Shown: positions 53,970 through 62,569, counted from the stretch's first letter. The stretch: 64,000 bases of DNA from Cuneatibacter caecimuris (GCF_004216775.1 NZ_SGXF01000006.1:62001-126000), one strand, 5' to 3'. Notes: a model not told the origin generated them from the sequence alone. Translations and numbers: made by a program.

Positions 53970-54479
53970 ATCTTTTTTCTGAATCAATAAGCTTCCTTCT
54001 ATAATGCCGTCCTGGAAATCCTCCTGCTCCTGCTGCGCCCGGAAGTGCCGGATGATCCCTACCAGGGCCAGCGCCTGCCCCTTGGCGGTGCGTTCATCAA
54101 AGGGCTTGCCCTCGCTGAAGATATGTCCGCAGTGGGTCAGAGAATTTTTTTCATATCCGCCGCACACAGCCAGCAGCCATTTTCCTCTCAGGCTCAGCCG
54201 AAAGCGGAAATAATAATAGTGCAGGTTCAGCACGTCAAACTCACCGGCGCATTCCAGGGCAGCAGGCTTTTTCCCGAATGTGTTTTCGCCAGAAATCCAG
54301 GCGCGCATGGCAAGAGAAGCGGCTTCCTGCTGTTTTTTATGAAAGGCTCTCGCCGCTTTTTCCGCTGCTTTTTCTTCTTTCCGGGCCGCTCTGGCGGATA
54401 TCTTTTCCTGTTTTTGCTCTGACCGCACGTTTTTCTGCGCTTCTCTGGTCAGTTTTTCCAGTTCTTTGTCCTGTTTCAT
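53964..54479 (-). CDS. Unknown 171-aa protein overlapping topB
   Basis: Residues 1-60 are a highly charged, Lys/Glu/Ala-rich predicted coiled coil (KLTREAQKNVRSEQKQEKIS, EEKAAEKAARAFHKKQQEAA). A compact C-terminal half contains LNLHYYYFRFRLSLRGKWLL. I do not recognise a family. The ATG at 54479 has GGAG 8 bases upstream. The first 143 bases overlap the 3' end of topB in another frame, which is long for bacterial neighbours. It precedes spoIVA by 53 bases. Confidence 0.65.
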   Translation of the reverse strand: MKQDKELEKLTREAQKNVRSEQKQEKISARAARKEEKAAEKAARAFHKKQQEAASLAMRAWISGENTFGKKPAALECAGEFDVLNLHYYYFRFRLSLRGKWLLAVCGGYEKNSLTHCGHIFSEGKPFDERTAKGQALALVGIIRHFRAQQEQEDFQDGIIEGSLLIQKKDS

Positions 54480-56526
54480 TGTTCTTTCTCCCATAATAGG
54501 GCGCGATTTCCTCAAATCTGGACCGGATGCCGGATACGCCTCTTATCTGCTTCACCCCATTGGTGCGCAGCGTCACAAAACGTTCCAGCTTCTGCATGTA
54601 TTCTTCCGGCGTAATTGTCCCTTCCGCCACATAGGTCAGTCCTTTTTCCCAGCTGGCAGTCAGCTCAGGGTTCAGCAGCTGCCGCATGGAGGCGTCCACC
54701 ACGTCGTGAATAATTTCTCCCAGCAAGGTAGGCGTCACGATCTGGGTCTTGCCGTTGAGCCCAAGATATTTAATGGTAACCAGCTTTTTCAGGATCTCCG
54801 CCCGGGTGGCGCTGGTCCCGATACCGCTTCCTTTCATCTGGGCCCGCAGATCTTCATCCTCAATAAGCTGCCCCGCATTTTCCATCGCCAGGATCAGAGA
54901 GCCGGAAGTATAGCGTTTGGGAGGGGAAGTTTCCCCTTCTTTGATCTCCAGCCTGTTAGCAGGGATCATGTCCCCCTTTTTCAGCTTCTTCAAGTTCTCC
55001 AGAAAAACCGGGTCGTTTTTGACATCCTGTTCCGCATCTTCTCCCTTATCTTCCTTTCCAGAAGATTTCATCTGTGAAACGCCTGCCACCTTCAGATATC
55101 CTTCTTCCAGCATCACGCGGAAGCTGGCAAAAAAATGTTCCCTCCGCTCTTCCTGGGTCTCTTTTCCCGGAAAATGACCGGGCATGGACAGATCCAGCTG
55201 ATACTTCTGATAAATGGCCGGCGGATAAAAAATGCTTAAAAAACGCCGGGCAATGACCTCATAGACATGAAGGCCCGCCGGGGCCAGGCTGCGCAGTGCG
55301 CCGAATCCCTGCCCTGTGGGAATGATGGCATAGTGGTCCGTGATCTGTTTGTCATTGCAGTATCGGGTTTTGGCGATCTTTTTCCAGGCCTCGTCCGCCA
55401 GGATTTCCTGCGCAAATCCGGCCAGGGGCTGAAACCCCTGCAGGCCGCTGATATTTTTTCCGATTTCTTTACAGACTGCTGTGGAGAGCACTCTGGCGTC
55501 TGTTCTGGGATAAGTCACCAGCTTTTTTTCATAAAGTTCCTGAGTGATCCTCAGCGTCTCATCCGGGCTGATTTTAAAACGTCTTGAACATTCATTCTGA
55601 AGCTCCGCCAGATTAAAGAGCAGCGGCGGGTTTTTTGTCTCCCGTTTCCGCTCTATTTTTTCCACAGAAGCGGTCAGCGGAGAAACTGCTGACAGCGCCT
55701 GTATCAGCCGCTGTGCATCCTCTTTTTTCCGGAAACCGTTTTCTTTGTAGAGCAGAGGGGAGTTCTCGTAGAATGAACCGGGTACGGCCCTCCATTCCCC
55801 CTCAAAATGGTGCTCCAGCAGCTGAAAATCCCCCAGCACCCGGAAAAAAGGCGTTTTTACAAAATGCCGGATTTCCCGCTCTCTGCGTACCACCATGCCC
55901 AGCACGCAGGTCATCACACGGCCTACGGACAGCACGGTAAAACGAGTGTGCATAAAACTGGAAATAGGCGGCCCAAACTTCAGAGTCAGGATCCTGGAAA
56001 AATTGATTCCCATCAGGTAATCCTCTTTCGCCCGCAGATAGGCGGAAGCGCTGAGGTTATCATAGGCAGAGAGATCCTTTGCCTCCGCGATGCCCCGCCG
56101 GATTTCTTCCTCCGTCTGAGAATCAATCCAGACTCTTTTTCGCTGTTTTCCTGTTACTCCGGCCATCTGTTCTACCAGACGGTAGATATATTCTCCTTCC
56201 CGCCCGGAGTCGGTGCAGACATAGATCGTGTCCACGTCCGGGCGGTTCAGCAAAGCGCTGACAGTGTCAAACTGTTTTCTGACGCTGTCAATAATTTCAT
56301 ATTTCCACTCCTGGGGAAGAAAAGGCAGCATATCTGAATTCCACCTTTTCAGAGAAGGGTCATATCTTTCCGGATAGCTCATGGTCACCAGATGGCCCAC
56401 GCACCAGGTCACCACCGAATCCTCTGACTCCAGATAGCCGTCCCTGCGGCTGCCGCTGATCTTCAGCGCTTTAGCAAATTCCTGGGCAACGCTGGGTTTT
56501 TCCGCTATATATAAGCTTTTACCCAT
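54337..56526 (-). CDS. topB: DNA topoisomerase III
   Basis: 729 aa type IA topoisomerase. Toprim start MGKSLYIAEKPSVAQEFAKA and CTDSGREGEYIYRL; the active-site tyrosine is in KKLVTYPRTDAR; later GIGTSATRAEILKKL and GKTQIVTPTLLGEIIHDV. It relaxes or decatenates DNA by single-strand passage. The last ~60 residues are a basic, low-complexity tail (Lys/Arg/Ser/Gly) that overlaps the next gene. The start overlaps the stop of the galM-patB fusion by 8 bases. Confidence 0.94.
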   Translation of the reverse strand: MGKSLYIAEKPSVAQEFAKALKISGSRRDGYLESEDSVVTWCVGHLVTMSYPERYDPSLKRWNSDMLPFLPQEWKYEIIDSVRKQFDTVSALLNRPDVDTIYVCTDSGREGEYIYRLVEQMAGVTGKQRKRVWIDSQTEEEIRRGIAEAKDLSAYDNLSASAYLRAKEDYLMGINFSRILTLKFGPPISSFMHTRFTVLSVGRVMTCVLGMVVRREREIRHFVKTPFFRVLGDFQLLEHHFEGEWRAVPGSFYENSPLLYKENGFRKKEDAQRLIQALSAVSPLTASVEKIERKRETKNPPLLFNLAELQNECSRRFKISPDETLRITQELYEKKLVTYPRTDARVLSTAVCKEIGKNISGLQGFQPLAGFAQEILADEAWKKIAKTRYCNDKQITDHYAIIPTGQGFGALRSLAPAGLHVYEVIARRFLSIFYPPAIYQKYQLDLSMPGHFPGKETQEERREHFFASFRVMLEEGYLKVAGVSQMKSSGKEDKGEDAEQDVKNDPVFLENLKKLKKGDMIPANRLEIKEGETSPPKRYTSGSLILAMENAGQLIEDEDLRAQMKGSGIGTSATRAEILKKLVTIKYLGLNGKTQIVTPTLLGEIIHDVVDASMRQLLNPELTASWEKGLTYVAEGTITPEEYMQKLERFVTLRTNGVKQIRGVSGIRSRFEEIAPYYGRKNNETGQRTGKTDQRSAEKRAVRAKTGKDIRQSGPERRKSSGKSGESLS

Positions 56527-58741
56527 GGATCACCTGACGCTGGTTCCAGGCGTCCAGCAGGCGGCCCAGCCCTTCTTCCAGGCATGTTCTGGGACAGGCC
56601 AGATTGATGCGTTCATAACGGCTTCCCGCCGGTCCAAAGATATAGCCTTCATCCAGATACAACTTTGCCTCTTTCTGCAGGAACTGCTCCAACTCCTCCT
56701 GGTTCAAGCCAAGGCCTGAGAAATCCGCCCACAACAGATAAGTCCCTTCCATGGGGAATACATGGATCTGGGGAAAATGAGCGGCAAACCAGCGTTTCAC
56801 AAACAAATAATTCTCCCAAATATAAGGCAGCAGCTCTTCCAGCCATTCTTCCCCTTCTTCAAAAGCAGTCTGGGTGGCGGTCTGCCCGAACACATTGTTG
56901 AACATCACGCCTTCCCGCTCCATCTGACCTTCAAATTTTTCCCGCAGAGACGGGTTGGGAATCAAAATGCTGGAGCAGATCAGACCTGCCAGGGAAAAGG
57001 TTTTGCTGGCGGAAAAACCGGTGAGGATCATCTGTTCCAGTTCCGCGTCCAGAGAGGCAAAGGTGTGGTGGCGGTTTGGGCGCATGATCAGATCGGAATG
57101 GATTTCATCGGAGAAAATCACCACGCCGTGCTTCCGGCAGATCTCTCCCACCCTGCGCAGCTCTTCTTCAGACCACACCCGTCCTGTGGGGTTATGGGGG
57201 TTACAGAAAATCATCAGTTTCGCTTCCGCGCATTTCTGTTCCAAGTCATCAAAATCAATCCTGTAAACGCCTTCTTCCAGCTTCAGAGGATTCTCCACCA
57301 GTTTCCTCCCGGAATCCCGGACCGCCCCGTAAAACGGAGGGTAGGCCGGCGTCTGGATCAGCACGCCGTCTCCCGGTCCTGTCAAAGCCCGGACCGCGGT
57401 ATAAAACGCCGGCACCACCCCGTATGTATTGACAATCCATTCCGGCTGTACCTGATAATGATGGCGGCGGGCCATCCATGTGCAGACGGATTCTCTAAAC
57501 CGGTCCGTCACGCAGGTATAGCCCCAGATGCCGGTATCCGCCAGCGCCCGCAGTTTTTCAGAGATCTGGGGAGCGCTGGGAAATTCCATATCCGCAATAG
57601 AGAAAGGAACCACGCCTTCCAGATCCTGGCGCTCCACCGGCGACCATTTTTCCGCACCCGTTCCTTTACGGGAATGTACGGTATCAAAATCATATGTTCC
57701 TTTGGAAGAAAACCGGAATATTGTGGCGCTTTCAAAGACTTCACCAGCTTTCAGAACACAGGAAGGAAAGTTTTCGTGATGAACGCTGTCAGGATAATAC
57801 TGTGTTTCAAAGCAGATTCCGCCGCGTCTGATGAGCGGCAGGCCGCCTTTGCCGTTTTCTGTCCCGTCCAGGAAATTCGCGGAATACAGCTGCATGCCCG
57901 GTCTGTCCGTATAGACCTCCATGACCCTCCGGCTCTCCGGGTCCCACAATTTTGCCGCCAGAGCCAGTTTTCCGCCTGTATTCAGCACATAGTTATGATC
58001 GTAGCCCTGGCCGTAATTCAGCGCCTCATAATCGGCGCCGATCTCCGCGCCGATCTTTTTCCAATCCCTGAAATCCATAGGCGTTTTCTCCACCGGAAGG
58101 ATTTCTCCTGTTGGAATGGATTTTGCATCCGCCCGGGTATAAAAGTCCGCGTCAATCCAGGCCAGCTGTTCCAGCACAGACCCCTGGCCCGCCAGATTGA
58201 AATAGCTGTGGTTCGTCAGATTCAGCACCGTATCTGCGTCAGACTGTCCCCGGTAAATCAGTTTTAGTTCATTCTCTTCCGTGAGCACATACTGAAGAGA
58301 AATCTGAAGGTTTCCGGGAAAACCCTGATCTCCGTCAGGGCTGTACAGAGAAAAACGGACGCTCTCCCCTTCCGGACAGCAGACTTCTTCTGCCTGCCAC
58401 AGCCTCCTGTGATAGCTGCCCTGTCCGCTGTGCAGGTTGTTCTCTCCGTCATTTTTCTCCAAATGAATTGTTTTCCCATTCAGAACAAAAGCCGCTCCGC
58501 CGATCCGGTTGGCGTGGCGGCCGATGGTGGCGCCGAATCCCGGATCATTGATTTCATACTGCGACAGCGTTTCGTATCCCAGAACAACGTCCGCCGCATT
58601 CCCGTCTCTGTCCGGAACCCAGAGCTGCACCAGCACGGCGCCGAAATCAGAAACCACTGCTTTCATTCCTCTATGATTGGAAAGTGTATACAGATGAGCC
58701 GTTTCCCCGGCCCTGGTAGTACCGAAAATTGTCTGTTCCAT
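56519..58741 (-). CDS. Fusion of galactose mutarotase and PatB/MalY aminotransferase-like C-S lyase
   Basis: 740 aa with two complete domains in one frame. Residues 1 to about 347 are an aldose 1-epimerase: GATIGRHANRIGGAAF, NLTNHSYFNLAG (catalytic His), and GICFETQYYPDSVHHENFP (catalytic Glu). Residues about 349-740 are a PatB/MalY-type PLP enzyme: YDFDTVHSRKGTGAEKW, FCNPHNPTGRVWSEEEL, SDEIHSDLIM and SASKTFSLAG with the PLP lysine at K580. No linker is seen: the mutarotase end (VFESATIFRFSS) runs straight into the PatB N-terminus. GGAG lies 5 bases before the ATG at 58741; a longer ORF reaches 58885 only by reading through a repeat. The domains have no known shared pathway. Confidence 0.88.
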   Translation of the reverse strand: MEQTIFGTTRAGETAHLYTLSNHRGMKAVVSDFGAVLVQLWVPDRDGNAADVVLGYETLSQYEINDPGFGATIGRHANRIGGAAFVLNGKTIHLEKNDGENNLHSGQGSYHRRLWQAEEVCCPEGESVRFSLYSPDGDQGFPGNLQISLQYVLTEENELKLIYRGQSDADTVLNLTNHSYFNLAGQGSVLEQLAWIDADFYTRADAKSIPTGEILPVEKTPMDFRDWKKIGAEIGADYEALNYGQGYDHNYVLNTGGKLALAAKLWDPESRRVMEVYTDRPGMQLYSANFLDGTENGKGGLPLIRRGGICFETQYYPDSVHHENFPSCVLKAGEVFESATIFRFSSKGTYDFDTVHSRKGTGAEKWSPVERQDLEGVVPFSIADMEFPSAPQISEKLRALADTGIWGYTCVTDRFRESVCTWMARRHHYQVQPEWIVNTYGVVPAFYTAVRALTGPGDGVLIQTPAYPPFYGAVRDSGRKLVENPLKLEEGVYRIDFDDLEQKCAEAKLMIFCNPHNPTGRVWSEEELRRVGEICRKHGVVIFSDEIHSDLIMRPNRHHTFASLDAELEQMILTGFSASKTFSLAGLICSSILIPNPSLREKFEGQMEREGVMFNNVFGQTATQTAFEEGEEWLEELLPYIWENYLFVKRWFAAHFPQIHVFPMEGTYLLWADFSGLGLNQEELEQFLQKEAKLYLDEGYIFGPAGSRYERINLACPRTCLEEGLGRLLDAWNQRQVIHG

Positions 58742-58765
58742 TTCTGCTCCTTTTGTATACGCAAA

Positions 58766-58820
58766 CAGGGTGCTGTCTGATCTGCGTCTGATCTTGCCCG
58801 CGCTCACAGCAGCACCCCTG
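58766..58820 (-). promoter_or_regulatory. Structured leader of the galM-patB gene
   Basis: CAGGGGTGCTG (58820-58810) pairs with CAGCACCCTG (58775-58766) with one bulge. Between the arms, AGATCAGAC occurs twice in tandem with an 11-base period (58794-58786 and 58783-58775). No known riboswitch was recognised. The element lies between repeat copy B and the start codon. Confidence 0.4.
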
Positions 58821-58831
58821 CTCATCATGTT

Positions 58832-58955
58832 TTTGCCGTATAAGAAACTGCGTTCCCTATACGGCAAATCCCTCCGGGGGATCACACTGCGCGCCGAGGA
58901 AATATGGCCGCTAAAGCGACCGCGCTTCGGCGCGCGAGTCCGGCGAGCCGGACTC
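58832..58955 (-). repeat. Structured intergenic repeat, full copy (copy B)
   Basis: 124 bp between asd and galM-patB. In element orientation (minus strand): hairpin GAGTCCGG-CTCG-CCGGACTC (58955-58936), hairpin CGCGC-CGAA-GCGCG (58934-58921), hairpin GTCGC-TTTA-GCGGC (58920-58907), TTTCCT box, GCGCGCAGTGTG, core CCCCCGGAGGG (58880-58870), and a 16-position hairpin (58868-58853 with 58847-58832) with loop CGCAG. The first hairpin begins one base after the asd stop. Confidence 0.8.
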
Positions 58956-58956
58956 T

Positions 58957-60045
58957 TTATTCTTTTGCCTGAATATATCCCTTCGCCGTCAGCAGCTCCG
59001 CCGTCAGCACCGCTCCGCCGGCCGCGCCGCGCAGCGTATTGTGGGAAAGGCCGACAAATTTGTAATCATAAACCGTATCTTCTCTGAGGCGTCCAAGGGA
59101 AACGCCCATGCCGTTTTCATAATCCCTGTCCAGACGGGCCTGAGGCCTGTTATCCTCTTCCATATAGCGGATGAACTGCTTCGGTGCGCTGGGCAGATTC
59201 AGTTCCTGGGGAACACCGCGGAAAGAATTCCATTTTTCCAGGATCTGCTCTTTCGTGGGCTTCTTTTCAAAAGAAACAAATACTGCCGCCGTATGTCCGT
59301 CGGAAACGGGAACGCGGATACACTGCGTGGTAATCACCGGGCCTTCGGCTTTTTTGATCACGCCGTCTTCGATCTTACCCCAGATGCGCAAGGGCTCCTG
59401 TTCGCTCTTCTCTTCTTCGCCGCCGATATAGGGAATGATATTATCAAGCATCTCCGGCCAGTCTTTAAATGTTTTTCCCGCGCCGGAGATCGCCTGGTAG
59501 GTAGTGGCCACCACCACCTTGGGGCCGAACTCACGCAGCGCGTGAAGGGCGGGCGTATAGCTCTGGATGGAACAGTTGGGCTTTACCGCGATAAAGCCTC
59601 TCTCAGTGCCCAGGCGTTTCTTCTGGAAAGGGATCACCTCAATATGCTCCGGATTCAGCTCCGGCACAACCATCGGAACATCAGGAGTCCAGCGGTGCGC
59701 GCTGTTGTTGGAAACCACAGGAGTCTCAGCCTTCGCATAGGCTTCTTCAATCGCCTTGATTTCCTCTTTTGTCATATCCACTGCGCTGAATACAAAATCC
59801 ACCTGGGAAGCAACGTGCTCCACATCATTTACATTCAGCACAGTCATTTTCCTGACAGCTTCCGGCATGGGCGTGGTCATTTTCCAGCGGTCTCCCACTG
59901 CATCCTCATACGTCTTTCCCGCGGAACGGGGGCTCGCCGCAATCGCAGCCACTTCAAACCAGGGATGATTCTCCAACAGGGAAATAAATCTCTGGCCTAC
60001 CATACCGGTACCGCCCAGGATACCAACGCGCAATTTCTTCTCCAT
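58957..60045 (-). CDS. asd: Aspartate-semialdehyde dehydrogenase, archaeal/fungal type
   Basis: 362 aa. NADP-binding GILGGTGMVGQRFISLLENH, active-site cysteine in AVKPNCSIQSYTPAL, then RVPVSDGHTAAVFVSFEKKP and a C-terminal LSHNTLRGAAGGAVLTAELL. This is the long archaeal/yeast-like form rather than the usual bacterial one. It makes aspartate semialdehyde for lysine, methionine and threonine. The start at 60045 has AGGAGG 11 bases upstream and matches the family N-terminus; 60123 lies inside the neighbour. It follows the zinc-ribbon gene by 53 bases. Confidence 0.95.
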   Translation of the reverse strand: MEKKLRVGILGGTGMVGQRFISLLENHPWFEVAAIAASPRSAGKTYEDAVGDRWKMTTPMPEAVRKMTVLNVNDVEHVASQVDFVFSAVDMTKEEIKAIEEAYAKAETPVVSNNSAHRWTPDVPMVVPELNPEHIEVIPFQKKRLGTERGFIAVKPNCSIQSYTPALHALREFGPKVVVATTYQAISGAGKTFKDWPEMLDNIIPYIGGEEEKSEQEPLRIWGKIEDGVIKKAEGPVITTQCIRVPVSDGHTAAVFVSFEKKPTKEQILEKWNSFRGVPQELNLPSAPKQFIRYMEEDNRPQARLDRDYENGMGVSLGRLREDTVYDYKFVGLSHNTLRGAAGGAVLTAELLTAKGYIQAKE

Positions 60046-60086
60046 ATTTCTTCTTTCCTCCTGATGTCTCTGAATTCTGCCGTTTT

Positions 60087-60102
60087 GTAAGGAATTCCTT
60101 AC
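60087..60102. repeat. 16-bp perfect palindrome at the end of the zinc-ribbon gene
   Basis: GTAAGGAATTCCTTAC overlaps the stop codon of the zinc-ribbon gene and lies 42 bases before asd. It could be an operator or a short hairpin; there is no T-run, so it is not a clear terminator. Confidence 0.5.
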
Positions 60103-60578
60103 TCGTCCATCTTCTTTCCGCACTTGCTGCAGAAAGACTGGCCGCCTTCCACTTCACTTCCGCAATCCGGGCAGACTCTCTTTTTATTTTCTTCCTGAAC
60201 CTCTTCCTCAGGCTGTGCGGGCTCCACGATCTCCACCTTCGCGCCGCAGTTTCCGCAGAAGAGATTTCCTTCCTGAACCTCTGCGCCGCAATTCGGGCAG
60301 GTCCGTACGCCTTTGATCTTCTGAATTTCGGCTTTTGCAGCCTCGATCTCAGCCTTTGCCTCCACTACTTCCTGAAAGAATCCCTCATACCCCTCCGGAG
60401 CGCTCTCACAGGACGCGTAATATGCTCTGCCGATCTCTCTGAAAGCATCTTCCATCCTTCTTTCGTTATCGCTGATTCTGGAGTTCTGTTTTGCCAGTTC
60501 TGCTACGTCTTTCGCCTTGCCGGCCACAGTCTTGCCTGCGGTGCTCAGCTGTTCCCCGAGTTTGTTAAAAAAATCCAT
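60099..60578 (-). CDS. Double zinc-ribbon protein
   Basis: 159 aa. An N-terminal helix (MDFFNKLGEQLSTAGKTVAG) and a coiled coil to about residue 90 precede two zinc ribbons: CPNCGAEVQEGNLFCGNCG (about 92-110) and CPDCGSEVEGGQSFCSKCG (about 136-154), joined by a Glu-rich linker. Such proteins are common in Clostridia and their function is unknown. GGAGG lies 7 bases before the ATG at 60578. A perfect consensus promoter stands in front, suggesting strong expression. Confidence 0.85.
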   Translation of the reverse strand: MDFFNKLGEQLSTAGKTVAGKAKDVAELAKQNSRISDNERRMEDAFREIGRAYYASCESAPEGYEGFFQEVVEAKAEIEAAKAEIQKIKGVRTCPNCGAEVQEGNLFCGNCGAKVEIVEPAQPEEEVQEENKKRVCPDCGSEVEGGQSFCSKCGKKMDE

Positions 60579-60627
60579 TAGAATACCTCCTTTTCTTGCT
60601 GACCATACAGAAATTTGTATTTCAGCT

Positions 60628-60656
60628 ATTATACACCCCTGCCTGTTCTTTGTCAA
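60628..60656 (-). promoter_or_regulatory. Perfect consensus SigA promoter of the zinc-ribbon gene and asd
   Basis: TTGACA (60656-60651) and TATAAT (60633-60628) with a 17-base spacer, starting 4 bases after the purH stop. A small hairpin (ATACA/TGTAT) lies in the expected 5' leader. Confidence 0.88.
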
Positions 60657-60659
60657 ACC

Positions 60660-61838
60660 TCAATGGTGGAACAGACGGATTCCTGTAAACGCCATCGCGA
60701 TCTGATATTTATTGCAGGCTTCAATCACATTGTCGTCCCTGACGGAACCGCCGGGCTGGGCGATATAGCTCACGCCGCTTTTATGCGCTCTCTCGATATT
60801 GTCTCCGAATGGGAAGAAAGCGTCGGAACCCAGTGCCACTCCCTGCATCCGGTCCAGCCATGCGCGTTTTTCTTCCCGCGTGAATACGGGAGGCTTTACT
60901 TTGAAAGTATTTTCCCATACGCCGTCAGCCAGCACATCCATATATTCCTCGCCGATATAAACGTCTATGGCGTTATCCCTGTCCGCCCGTTTGATGTGAT
61001 CCACGAACTGCAGGTTCAGCACCTGAGGAGCCTGGCGCAGGAACCAGTTGTCCGCCTTGCTGCCCGCCAGCCTGGTACAGTGCACTCTGGACTGCTGGCC
61101 CGCGCCGATTCCGATAGCCTGGCCGTCTTTCACGTAGCATACGGAGTTGGACTGGGTGTATTTCAGCGTGATCAGGGAAATCAGCAGGTCTGTTTTAGCG
61201 GAATCCGGAATATTTTTATTCTCAGTCACCACATTGGACAGCAGGTCATTGTTGATGGGCAGTTCATTTCTGCCCTGCTCAAAGGTGATGCCGAACACCT
61301 GCTTGCGCTCCAGCTGCTCCGGACAGTATTCCGGGTCGATCTGGATCACGTTATACTTTCCGTTCTTTTTGGACTTTAGAATTTCCAGCGCCTCCGGTTC
61401 ATAGCCAGGGGCGATGACGCCGTCAGAAACCTCACGCTTGATGATCCTGGCCGTATCCACGTCGCACACGTCAGACAGGGCGATAAAATCACCGAAAGAA
61501 GACATTCTGTCCGCTCCTCTTGCACGGGCATAGGCGCATGCCAGCGGAGAAAGCCCGCCCATGTCGTCCACCCAGTAGATTTTAGCAAGAGTATCTGTCA
61601 GCGGCAGGCCCACAGCCGCTCCCGCGGGAGAGACATGCTTAAAGGATGCGGCAGCCGGAAGCCCGGTGGATTCTTTCAGCTCCTTCACCAGCTGCCATCC
61701 GTTAAAGGCGTCCAGGAAGTTAATGTAGCCCGGGTTGCCGGACAGTACAGTGATCGGCAGTTCTGACCCGTCCGCCATATAAATTCTGGAAGGTTTCTGA
61801 TTCGGGTTGCATCCATATTTCAGCGCCAGTTCTTTCAT
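60660..61838 (-). CDS. purH: AICAR transformylase, stand-alone PurH C-terminal domain
   Basis: 392 aa corresponding only to the formyltransferase part of PurH: MKELALKYGCNPNQKPSRIY, SGNPGYINFLDAFNGWQLV, SFKHVSPAGAAVGLPL, RGADRMSSFGDFIALSDVCD and AQPGGSVRDDNVIEACNKY. It formylates AICAR to FAICAR with 10-formyl-THF. The cyclohydrolase half is absent; the separate PurO encoded just upstream (overlap ATGA) supplies that step. GGAGG lies 10 bases before the ATG. The gene is downstream of a ZTP riboswitch, which senses the triphosphate of its own substrate family. Confidence 0.94.
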   Translation of the reverse strand: MKELALKYGCNPNQKPSRIYMADGSELPITVLSGNPGYINFLDAFNGWQLVKELKESTGLPAAASFKHVSPAGAAVGLPLTDTLAKIYWVDDMGGLSPLACAYARARGADRMSSFGDFIALSDVCDVDTARIIKREVSDGVIAPGYEPEALEILKSKKNGKYNVIQIDPEYCPEQLERKQVFGITFEQGRNELPINNDLLSNVVTENKNIPDSAKTDLLISLITLKYTQSNSVCYVKDGQAIGIGAGQQSRVHCTRLAGSKADNWFLRQAPQVLNLQFVDHIKRADRDNAIDVYIGEEYMDVLADGVWENTFKVKPPVFTREEKRAWLDRMQGVALGSDAFFPFGDNIERAHKSGVSYIAQPGGSVRDDNVIEACNKYQIAMAFTGIRLFHH

Positions 61839-62569
61839 CTGTCTGTTCCCTCCTGCATTTCATGTTTATTAATAATCCTTGTCTCGTATGCTCCGGTAGC
61901 GATATCAATATATCGTACAAACAGAGATACTTTATTTGACTCGTTCAGGCTGTTCCAGAGCATTTCTGTAAACGCCGGCATATCGTCCGGGATGCCCACC
62001 AGTTTAGGCTCCCCCTCAAAGCTTGGCAGCGGAGCCCCATCGTGCATGTAAGTATGGATAAAACGCCCTTCTCCCGGAACAGGATTTTCATAGGCGAAGG
62101 TATAACGGCTGCAGGCGTCCGGATTGCCGTTATTGCTCTTTAAAATAGACATGGCATAATTATATGCGCCGTTTGCTATGTGCATCACTCCTGAAATTCT
62201 GGGGGTAAAGTTCGGACCGTCCGGTTCAAACTCCCTGCTGCGCAGGGACTGCTCAAAAGTCAGTTGATGATCCATGCCGCTGTAAATTGTATCAGTCTGG
62301 TCCCCATTGGTAACGATAGTCTTATTTCCCAGCACCCGTACCGGAGCATAGATGATCAGGCTGGGATCCACCAGTTTAGAGGGGTCAAAGGCTTCTGTCC
62401 TGATTCCTTCTCCGTCCTTCACAAACACCCGGTTTCTGCTGTTCTCGCTTCTTCCCATGATGAAATACGCGGTCACAGCTTTTGTACCGTTTGCAGATCG
62501 TCCGATGATGATTCCTCTGCCGGGATAAGAATTGCTCTTCAATTCTTCCTGTAATGATACCATTTTCAT
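61835..62569 (-). CDS. purO: IMP cyclohydrolase, PurO type
   Basis: 244 aa, related to archaeal PurO and not to the PurH N-terminal domain: YPGRGIIIGRSANGTKAVTA, YFIMGRSENSRNRVF, PSLIIYAPVRVLGNKTIVTN, GPNFTPRISGVMH and FIHTYMHDGAPLPSFEGEP. It closes FAICAR to IMP, the last step of purine synthesis. GGAGG lies 8 bases before the ATG at 62569. It is the first gene behind the ZTP riboswitch and overlaps purH by 4 bases. Confidence 0.92.
   Translation of the reverse strand: MKMVSLQEELKSNSYPGRGIIIGRSANGTKAVTAYFIMGRSENSRNRVFVKDGEGIRTEAFDPSKLVDPSLIIYAPVRVLGNKTIVTNGDQTDTIYSGMDHQLTFEQSLRSREFEPDGPNFTPRISGVMHIANGAYNYAMSILKSNNGNPDACSRYTFAYENPVPGEGRFIHTYMHDGAPLPSFEGEPKLVGIPDDMPAFTEMLWNSLNESNKVSLFVRYIDIATGAYETRIINKHEMQEGTDR

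Noticed and set aside
57691-57693. ATG at the PatB junction as a separate start for the lyase
   Set aside because: It is out of frame with the PatB domain and leads into a frame without PatB motifs.
56762-58267. 501-codon open frame on the plus strand
   Set aside because: It is antisense to the galM-patB fusion, whose frame shows clear domains; the translation has no recognisable motif. The same holds for long plus-strand frames at 50606-52087, 32462-33817 and 26860-28104.
58742-58885. N-terminal extension of galM-patB from 58885
   Set aside because: The extra 48 codons are repeat-element and leader sequence; GGAG and family length support 58741.
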